Source: Chloroflexota bacterium (lineage in GTDB: Bacteria; Chloroflexota; Dehalococcoidia; Lucifugimonadales; UBA826). Taken from it: a stretch of 11,693 nt of DNA. Below are positions 6,472 through 11,693 of this stretch, one piece after another. Position numbers and translations under genes: made by a program. The notes under the pieces are model-generated. The model was not told where the DNA came from. It did not search any database and was given only the letters and a program-made list of their open reading frames with translations. The stretch's first letter is position 1. The number at the start of each line of letters is the position of its first letter. The stretch is taken from positions 41,782 through 53,474 of the forward strand of contig PBDP01000004.1 of the NCBI GenBank assembly GCA_002718095.1, in the 5' to 3' direction.

Positions 6472-7848
6472 TATTTTCATTTGTTCTGAAATAGGTAATT
6501 TTAGAAAACTCTCAAAATCACTGTAAAAATCTTCAGATGACATTTCGTATGTCAGGTTGAAGGCTCCTTCCCAACCTAAATCATTTAGATTTGGATAGAA
6601 AGTGTCTATTAAAGAATTTTCTCCCACTTTATTATCAAGATAAGCAATAGCCCAGGCTCCTAAATCGTATCCAGCATTGTTACATGAATTTTGGTAGCTA
6701 AAATCTTTTATGGTTGAACCAGGGCAGTTATATTTAACACTGTCCTTGCCCCCAAGTAATTTGTTTCTCATGTTTTCTTTAAATTTATATGGACTTTTCT
6801 CCGGACCATCAGCATTAACAGGCTGAATAATTCCAGATGATATTGCATCAAAGTATTTAACTTGAGCCATATATTCAGCACCACCTTCAACAAACCAAAC
6901 TAAACCTAGTAACTCATCTCTTTTATTTCTGTCAGTAGTTTGAATATAGGAGTGTTGAACTGCATGAAAATATTCATGAAAAGCACCTTTTTGTTCTTGT
7001 CCACCACCAATAAATGGAAAATGATCAGTAAGTCCGAAGGGGATTGAAGAGGTAAAATAGTGAATTCCCCAATCACGCTCTCCGTTGAGTCCCATACTTC
7101 CCATTGGTTGCCCTTGATTTATCGCGTCCTCACTTAATTTTCGGTAAGATTCAAATCCATGATCACCACTTGGGCCATGTTTTTCTAAGCAATACTTCAT
7201 TGGCATTTGAGTCCCAGAGTAGACTAAAGACTCTGTAGTGTCTCTTCGTTCACAGTTTAGATCAGTGAGTTTTGATGCCGCATCTTTATCTGATCCCAGT
7301 ATCCAATATTCAACATTAGAATAGCTTCCCCACTCTATCATTGCTGCTATTAGGGAAGATGTTATGGTTGAACACACTAAGTCTGGTAGATCTGTTGCGC
7401 AAAAAACTTCTGGTGAATAGTTTGATATTTCACCCCAAGGAGGTATAACTCCTTTAGGGACAACAGGGGAATCTTTACTTTTACAATAAATATGAGTGTT
7501 CATGTTTTCACAGACTACTTCAGTATTTTGTAACTCTTCTGAGGGCATGGCGACTATAGGGGTGGGTTTCACATCAGGATTATTTGTAGATTCTGGTTTC
7601 ATATCGGGCTTTGGCTGCTCTGAATTTGACTGTTCTGAATTTGACTGTTCTGCTTTAGTAGAAGGAGTATCTTTTCCTTCTTTATTGACTTGAGTAACTT
7701 CAGAGCTTTCAGTTTTTGGATCTGGAGACATAACATTGGATGAATCAGAGGTTGAGCTATCGCTTGAACTACAAGCAACACTTAATATTAAAACCATTAG
7801 TCCTGTAATTAAAAATGTCTTTATATAGAGCTTAATTATATTTTCCAT
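6457..7848 (-). CDS. Lipoprotein with gluzincin-like zinc-peptidase signature
   Basis: 463 aa. Seen: a lipoprotein signal peptide, with Lys residues then a hydrophobic stretch (about 11-25) ending LSVAC at C26 (Ser at -3 makes the lipobox imperfect). A Ser/Glu/Pro/Asn-rich spacer (27-100) with a short tandem repeat would hold the domain away from the membrane. The extracellular domain has HEYFH (291-295), then WFVEGGAEYM (318-327), like the NEGFA motif of M1-type gluzincins. This suggests H291 and H295 as zinc ligands, E292 as catalytic base and E321 as third ligand, 25 residues after H295. Eight cysteines (C113, C122, C150, C159, C199, C220, C375, C389) may form disulfides, fitting export. 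No established peptidase family is recognised, so activity is inferred. No clear Shine-Dalgarno. It starts 48 bases after the deacetylase gene, which probably shares its transcript. The 3' end overlaps the SDR gene by 15 bases. Confidence 0.82.
   Translation of the reverse strand: MENIIKLYIKTFLITGLMVLILSVACSSSDSSTSDSSNVMSPDPKTESSEVTQVNKEGKDTPSTKAEQSNSEQSNSEQPKPDMKPESTNNPDVKPTPIVAMPSEELQNTEVVCENMNTHIYCKSKDSPVVPKGVIPPWGEISNYSPEVFCATDLPDLVCSTITSSLIAAMIEWGSYSNVEYWILGSDKDAASKLTDLNCERRDTTESLVYSGTQMPMKYCLEKHGPSGDHGFESYRKLSEDAINQGQPMGSMGLNGERDWGIHYFTSSIPFGLTDHFPFIGGGQEQKGAFHEYFHAVQHSYIQTTDRNKRDELLGLVWFVEGGAEYMAQVKYFDAISSGIIQPVNADGPEKSPYKFKENMRNKLLGGKDSVKYNCPGSTIKDFSYQNSCNNAGYDLGAWAIAYLDNKVGENSLIDTFYPNLNDLGWEGAFNLTYEMSSEDFYSDFESFLKLPISEQMKILPDK
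7611..7650 (-). repeat. 15-base tandem repeat in the lipoprotein spacer
   Basis: TGAATTTGACTGTTC occurs twice in tandem (7621-7635, 7636-7650), with a diverged partial third copy just before (7611-7620). Because the unit is a multiple of three, copy-number change would lengthen or shorten the EQSNS spacer repeat without breaking the frame. Confidence 0.8.
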
Positions 7849-7896
7849 AGTCGTTAAATTTTCTTACTAAAGAGGTTTATCGTCAATATATTAATG

Positions 7897-8643
7897 TTAT
7901 AGAGAAGTTAAATAATTTATTAGTTTTGTAGAATTTTCATCTAATTCATTTATAGGACTTATGGAGAAGGATTCATAAATGAAGTTATGCTCTGTGAATC
8001 GTTTGGCTAATTGCTGAGCATCTTCTTGGCTTTTATAATTTTTCAGCCCTTGAATTTTTGTTTCAAAAGTATCTTCTATATCGACAACAATATCTAATCT
8101 TTTTTCGTCTTCACTTAATTCAAGTCCATAATCTTTTGCTCGCTCTTCTGCAATTGCAGGATATATGAGCAAAGGATTTCGATCTGTTTCTGATTTATAG
8201 TATTTGTATGCGATTAATGCTGATTTATGTATAGCAATGTGGTCGGGATGATTAGATATACCAGTGGGGCCAAATGTAATAATGACATCTGGGGTTGTCT
8301 CTTTAAGTATTGTTAAAATTTTTTTAGCTAAAGTTTCAGGAATTTCTTTATCTAAATCTTGATCTCTATAATTAAATATATACGGTGGATTCACCCCATA
8401 TAAATCTAGATTATGTCGCAGTTCTTCTTCTCTTACTTTTCCTAGGTCTTCCCTTTTAATTTTTAAGTCTCCTGTACCTAAGGTGCCCTCTTCTCCTCTA
8501 GTTCCAGTAATGATGTATGCTTCATTATTTTTTTTAACCCATTTCATCATGGTTCCAGAACTACTGGTTGTTTCATCATCAGGATGTGCAAAAACTCCAA
8601 TCCATACGAGTGGTTTTCCATCAACGATTTTATTTGACATCAT
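7897..8643 (-). CDS. PIG-L/LmbE-family N-acetyl-sugar deacetylase
   Basis: 248 aa. Seen: the two zinc-site motifs of the family, AHPDDE (19-24) and HPDH (132-135), with GTRGEEGT (48-55) between them. H20, D23 and H135 would bind zinc and D22 would act as general base. VWIGVFAHPDDE and PDVIITFGPTGISNHPDHIAIH are textbook PIG-L (PF02585) blocks. Length is normal. Family: metal-dependent removal of an N-acetyl group from GlcNAc-type substrates (MshB, Mca, BshB, GlcNAc-PI deacetylase); the substrate here is unknown. Start: the frame can be opened up to 8700, but that would run through the promoter and up to the tRNA. TTGGAA followed 6 bases later by ATG at 8641-8643 is a better start; the next codon (8638-8640) is also ATG. 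Reads toward the lipoprotein gene, 48 bases downstream. Confidence 0.93.
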   Translation of the reverse strand: MMSNKIVDGKPLVWIGVFAHPDDETTSSSGTMMKWVKKNNEAYIITGTRGEEGTLGTGDLKIKREDLGKVREEELRHNLDLYGVNPPYIFNYRDQDLDKEIPETLAKKILTILKETTPDVIITFGPTGISNHPDHIAIHKSALIAYKYYKSETDRNPLLIYPAIAEERAKDYGLELSEDEKRLDIVVDIEDTFETKIQGLKNYKSQEDAQQLAKRFTEHNFIYESFSISPINELDENSTKLINYLTSL

Positions 8644-8671
8644 ATTAATTCCAAAATGTATTTGGTAGGTT

Positions 8672-8700
8672 ATAATAGGTACAGTCAATATTATATACAA
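8672..8700 (-). promoter_or_regulatory. Sigma70-like promoter of the deacetylase-lipoprotein unit
   Basis: On the minus strand, TTGTAT (8695-8700), a 17-base spacer, then TATTAT (8672-8677); the ATG at 8643 lies about 28 bases further on. On the plus strand a TATAAT (8671-8676) overlaps the same bases and could serve the tRNA gene, so the -10 boxes of the two directions may be superimposed. Confidence 0.5.
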
Positions 8701-8703
8701 TTT

Positions 8704-8779
8704 GGGGCTGTAGCTCAGCCGGGAGAGCGCTTCAATGGCATTGAAGAGGTCAGGAGTTCGATCCTCCTCAGCTCCACCA
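8704..8779 (+). tRNA. tRNA-Ala(GGC)
   Basis: 76 bases with CCA encoded. Acceptor stem GGGGCTG pairs with CAGCTCC (one G-T). The D-arm is GCTC/GAGC and the anticodon stem is CTTCA/TGAAG. The loop ATGGCAT has anticodon GGC at 8737-8739, which reads GCC alanine codons. The T-arm is AGGAG/CTCCT with loop TTCGATC. All stems are intact. A protein gene starts 22 bases downstream on the same strand with no terminator visible between. Confidence 0.97.
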
Positions 8780-8801
8780 TAATATTAATTAAGGGAAAAC
8801 C

Positions 8802-9122
8802 ATGAGTGAATGGAATTATACAAAATGCGCTAAGCCTTTTTCATCGGAAGAAGATGCTTTAGAGTTTATGGTCTCACAATCTTATGACGGACAGGTATTA
8901 AAAAGAAATGAAGGATATTCGGCAGTTTGTCCAACGTATCCAGATGGGTTTTATCCTGATGCGACTCCTGTCGCAGCATACTCTGTCAAAACTGGCATTA
9001 TTAGAGATGAAAAACTTTTCCATATTGTTATGGAACCCGATGAAAGTGAAAAAGAAACAATTATTTCAGAAGAGTGTTGCCCGACACCTGTAGCTACAAG
9101 TACTGGCGAAAAGTGTTGTTAA
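8802..9122 (+). CDS. 106-aa hypothetical protein with double-Cys C-terminal tail
   Basis: Not recognised. Seen: a compact, probably soluble domain (residues 1-78) followed by an acidic stretch (DESEKETIISEE) and a short tail carrying C92-C93 and C105-C106, 11 residues apart. Two more cysteines are at C9 and C43. Paired vicinal cysteines in a flexible tail suggest binding of a soft metal ion or a redox role, but this is inference. Start: GGGAAAA lies just before the ATG at 8802. It is 22 bases downstream of tRNA-Ala, so it may share the tRNA's transcript, and its stop is 6 bases before the acyltransferase start. No signal peptide. The good ribosome-binding site, tight spacing and non-random composition support a real gene. 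Confidence 0.78.
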   Translation: MSEWNYTKCAKPFSSEEDALEFMVSQSYDGQVLKRNEGYSAVCPTYPDGFYPDATPVAAYSVKTGIIRDEKLFHIVMEPDESEKETIISEECCPTPVATSTGEKCC

Positions 9123-9128
9123 GGATCT

Positions 9129-10229
9129 ATGGAAGAAAAAAGATTTCATGGTCTAGATGCGTTAAGAGGCATAGCAATGCTTTTGGGAATAGTTCTGCAT
9201 GCTGCACTGCCTTACATTCCTGACATTGATTCTATTTGGCCTGCAGATAGCGAATCATCTTATCTGATCACAGTTATATTTCAATTTATCCATGTTTGGA
9301 GAATGCCGTTATTTTTCATATTAGCAGGATTTTTCACAAAGGTGTTTATTGATAGAAAATCTTGGGAAAAATGGATTTCTAACAGAGTGCTTAGGATAGG
9401 GATACCATTATTGATATTTTCTCCATTAATGGCGTTAACGTTACCTTGGATTTTTAAATTCGGTAGAACAGAAGAATTAAGATTTTTCTATTCTATGGAA
9501 GGTTACCCGTTTCATTTATGGTTTTTGTGGCACCTATTAATTTTTGTTTTTCTATCTCTAATTTTTAAGCCTATTAATTCTTTACTTAAGAACAATATGA
9601 TTTTTGATCGTATTGCCAAGCAAATGTTCCAAGTAAGAATTCTTGTAATCTTAATTTTTTTAATTTCTATTTTAATTATATTTACAGGTGGTGAATTAAT
9701 TACTAATCCAATAGCGACAGGGCTATATTTTGTTTTAGGTTATTTGCTTTATAAAAATGTTAATCTGTTTGAAACAATGAAGAAAAATTGGCATGTGTAC
9801 TTATCAGTTGGATTAGTTGCTTTCGCACTATTTTTTGCCTTAGAAATCTTTAAGTATTATGAACCATTTAAAGATTTGCCTACCTCTCAAGAAAAGGAAA
9901 ATGCGGAAATTTTGCTATGGTTTCTGCAGCAACCTATAAAAGTTACTTCGGCACTATTCCTTTCCTGCTCTTTCATAGGGTTGATAGAGACTAAATTTGG
10001 AGATTATAGTTTTGCAAAAAGATTTATATCCGATGGGGCGTATTGGATGTATTTGATTCATCTTCCAATTGTTACGTTTATTACTTTTTTCATGTTTAGA
10101 TTTGATATAAATCCTGTGTTTAAATTTATTGTAGCTATTTTATTAACTTCTGCGATTTGTTTAGGTACCTATAAATACATAGTGAGACCTACGCTTATCG
10201 GGACACTATTAAATGGGAAAAGATCATAA
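9129..10229 (+). CDS. Acyltransferase family 3 membrane protein
   Basis: 366 aa integral membrane protein with about 10 hydrophobic segments. Seen: the N-terminal signature RFHGLDALRGIAMLLGIVLH (5-24), with D10, R13 and the probable catalytic H24 of family PF01757. RMPLFFILAGFF (58-69), WFLWHLLIF (131-139) and SDGAYWMYLIHLPIV (301-315) are also typical. The tone of the N-terminus (LRGIAMLLGIVLHAALPY) resembles the OpgC/MdoC-like branch. Family: transfers acyl groups from acyl-CoA to surface carbohydrates or lipids at the inner membrane; the acceptor here is unknown. Full length. AAGGA lies 3 bases before the ATG, which is 6 bases after the stop of the Cys-tail gene, so the two are probably co-expressed. 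The stop is 13 bases from the convergent permease gene. The stretch between (ATAATA/TATTAT, 10226-10239) is a weak AT-only hairpin. Confidence 0.92.
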   Translation: MEEKRFHGLDALRGIAMLLGIVLHAALPYIPDIDSIWPADSESSYLITVIFQFIHVWRMPLFFILAGFFTKVFIDRKSWEKWISNRVLRIGIPLLIFSPLMALTLPWIFKFGRTEELRFFYSMEGYPFHLWFLWHLLIFVFLSLIFKPINSLLKNNMIFDRIAKQMFQVRILVILIFLISILIIFTGGELITNPIATGLYFVLGYLLYKNVNLFETMKKNWHVYLSVGLVAFALFFALEIFKYYEPFKDLPTSQEKENAEILLWFLQQPIKVTSALFLSCSFIGLIETKFGDYSFAKRFISDGAYWMYLIHLPIVTFITFFMFRFDINPVFKFIVAILLTSAICLGTYKYIVRPTLIGTLLNGKRS

Positions 10230-10242
10230 TATTTATTATGGC

Positions 10243-10989
10243 TTAAAATAATTTAAATGCTTCTTTTAGAAGCGGTATGCTTCCTGCACATATTATGATA
10301 GTTAACAAATATTTTTTGTGTGATTCGTCCTTTACCTTGGAAATAACCTTAGAGGCTATTAAGAATCCTAAGATTACAGGAATTATCCCTATAGATGACA
10401 TCAACCATATTTCTTTGTTGTACTGGTCTGTGATCATGTATCCGATTACGGCTAATCCTTCTACAAGAAGATAAAATAAAGATAAAGATCCCCTAATTGA
10501 ATTTTTCCTCCACCCTTTAGATATAACGGCGATAGCCATTAATGCACCCCCTACTCCTGTAGACACTAGGGTTGCAGAGTTGATGAATGCTATTAATGAA
10601 AATTTAAAGGAATTTAGTTTTATTGTTTTGTCGCGAAAAATAATAGTATATAAAGCTAAAGTAATGATTAATATGGATATAATTATTCCCAAAAGAGTAG
10701 ATGACACTTTGGTAAAAAATATTAACCCAAAAGGTACTCCTGCTATTCCTGCAACGGAAGGAGAAATCATTGCCCTATAGTCAATGTAGGATCTGTTTTG
10801 CAATATTATCATTACGAAAAGTGGTAATGAAACGGTATTGATAACCACAACAATGGTTTTTGGGTCCATAGTCATTAACATAAACGGAGAGCCAGCGATT
10901 GCTATTCCAAATCCTGCTGAGCTAAATACAAAAGACCCAAAGAGCAATGCAAAAAAAGTGATTAAAATGTCTACTGTAAGCTCAGTCAC
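10243..10989 (-). CDS. TauE/SafE-family membrane permease
   Basis: 248 aa, eight or so hydrophobic segments in two related halves, as in the sulfite exporter TauE/SafE family (PF01925). Seen: SSAGFGIAIAGSPFMLM (about 23-39) in the first half and LVSTGVGGALMAI in the second, the glycine-rich signature helices of each half. Length is normal. Family: anion permeases proposed to move sulfite, sulfoacetate or other organosulfur anions; the substrate cannot be inferred here. Start: GTG at 10987-10989 with GGGA 5 bases upstream. The start overlaps the end of the transporter gene by 8 bases (GTGACTGA), so the two are translationally coupled. No other good in-frame start lies near. Confidence 0.9.
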   Translation of the reverse strand: MTELTVDILITFFALLFGSFVFSSAGFGIAIAGSPFMLMTMDPKTIVVVINTVSLPLFVMIILQNRSYIDYRAMISPSVAGIAGVPFGLIFFTKVSSTLLGIIISILIITLALYTIIFRDKTIKLNSFKFSLIAFINSATLVSTGVGGALMAIAVISKGWRKNSIRGSLSLFYLLVEGLAVIGYMITDQYNKEIWLMSSIGIIPVILGFLIASKVISKVKDESHKKYLLTIIICAGSIPLLKEAFKLF

Positions 10990-11693
10990 GAGGATCCCAA
11001 TTTTTTGTAAACATATTTGAACCTAATCCAAATCCTACTACTGCAAATCCCATTACTATTCCTGCAAAAATAGTATTTATACCCAAAGAAGATATTCCAA
11101 AATCAGCACTAAATATAGATATAACTATGCTGTAATCTGAAAGAGTGACAACTAATATACCTACAGACATGACTACTAACATACGTAAAACTCCTACAGT
11201 TACAGGAAGTATCATTTTTCCAGTTCCTTGGCTTGCAAAGAATAATGTCTGTCCTCCCGCAAATAAACAGAAAAAAGGAGCAGCAATGCTTAAATAAAGG
11301 GCACCGTATTGGTATGCTTCTGAGTCTGCAGTAAATAAGTTTAACCAGACATTTGGAAATATAGACAATGTAATTCCTACAATAAAGACAAAAATGAACA
11401 CAATAGAAGCTCCAGACCAGGCAATTTTTCGGGCTCTAGAATATTGTTTTGCTCCAAAATTAATTCCAACAGCTGCATTCAAAACCCCTCCAATCCCAAA
11501 AGATATTGGTATAAGGATTAGTTCTAACCTGTTACCAAGCCCATATCCAGCGATCGCAGCAGTTCCATATTTTGATATAAAAGCAGTTACAGTTAGAACC
11601 GTAATAGCAATGCTAAAGCTATTTATTAAGCTTATAGCCCCCACCTTTAAAATATCTATCATTGGATCCAATTTGATTCGTTGAGGTTGAATT
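10982..11693 (-). CDS. MATE-family efflux transporter, C-terminal half (partial)
   Basis: The reading frame is open to the right edge of the window, so the true start and N-terminal lobe lie outside; 236 residues are visible. Seen: about six hydrophobic segments with MATE C-lobe character, including the stretch AAIAGYGLGNRLELI, the PISFGIGGVLNAAVGINFGAKQ block and then the basic loop YSRARKIAWSG. The FASQGTGK loop and the final GLGSNMFTKNWDPRD follow. Family: sodium- or proton-driven export of cationic drugs and metabolites, normally 440-480 aa with 12 helices. The TTG at 11669-11671 is an internal codon, not a start. Its stop overlaps the downstream permease start, so the pair forms a transport operon. 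Confidence 0.88.
   Translation of the reverse strand, partial: IQPQRIKLDPMIDILKVGAISLINSFSIAITVLTVTAFISKYGTAAIAGYGLGNRLELILIPISFGIGGVLNAAVGINFGAKQYSRARKIAWSGASIVFIFVFIVGITLSIFPNVWLNLFTADSEAYQYGALYLSIAAPFFCLFAGGQTLFFASQGTGKMILPVTVGVLRMLVVMSVGILVVTLSDYSIVISIFSADFGISSLGINTIFAGIVMGFAVVGFGLGSNMFTKNWDPRD

Noticed and set aside
8641-8700. Longer deacetylase start reaching to 8700
   Set aside because: The extra 19 codons precede the family domain, cover the likely promoter and lack a Shine-Dalgarno; the ATG at 8641-8643 has one.
8704-8779. tRNA-Ala as an attachment site for an integrated element
   Set aside because: The tRNA is intact, no integrase is nearby and no repeated tRNA 3' end was seen downstream in the window.
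10226-10239. ATAATA/TATTAT inverted repeat between the convergent acyltransferase and permease genes
   Set aside because: AT-only stem with a 2-base loop and no T-tract; too weak to call a terminator.
11669-11671. TTG as the start of a short MATE protein
   Set aside because: The frame stays open to the window edge and the visible part is only the C-terminal half of a MATE protein, so this TTG is an internal Leu codon.

Overview
The window is AT-rich, densely packed bacterial DNA. It holds 14 protein genes (13 complete, one cut by the right edge), one tRNA-Ala(GGC), and no insertion sequence, integrase, CRISPR array or rRNA. Organism: an F420-type (DDN family) reductase, a DICT sensory domain, a DUF1800 protein, an SDR-DUF2867 protein, a LmbE-like deacetylase and a serine-rich lipoprotein together suggest a free-living, probably marine, low-GC Chloroflexota (SAR202/Dehalococcoidia-like). 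A low-GC actinobacterium is the main alternative. This placement is inference from gene content.

Layout. (1) 33-2999, minus strand: a compact operon read DUF1800 protein -> six-bladed NHL propeller -> DDN/F420-type oxidoreductase, with gaps of 13 and 29 bases. (2) 3000-3179: a divergent intergenic region with a good sigma70-like promoter for the plus strand. Its -10 box is overlapped by a perfect 12-base palindrome. (3) 3180-6471, plus strand: a five-gene operon of a 46-aa zinc-ribbon protein, two unrecognised small proteins (69 and 118 aa), a DICT-plus-USP-like fusion, and an SDR-DUF2867 oxidoreductase. (4) 6457-8643, minus strand: a LmbE/PIG-L deacetylase followed by a lipoprotein with a HEXXH...E zinc-peptidase signature. 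(5) 8704-10229, plus strand: tRNA-Ala, a 106-aa protein with a double-Cys tail, and a membrane acyltransferase. (6) 10243-11693, minus strand: a MATE-family transporter (N-terminal half outside the window) overlapping a TauE/SafE-family permease by 8 bases.

How the genes may work together. Region 3 looks most like an undescribed small sensory/redox module: a DICT sensor fused to a nucleotide-binding-like fold, co-expressed with a Rossmann oxidoreductase and three small accessory proteins, behind a promoter that appears to have an operator. Region 1 pairs a DUF1800 protein with an NHL propeller and an F420-type reductase. The usual DUF1501 partner is not adjacent on the side that can be seen. 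The remaining genes are ordinary cell-surface, transport and housekeeping functions. Several starts were moved inward from the longest possible reading frame because Shine-Dalgarno sequences clearly favour internal ATGs.
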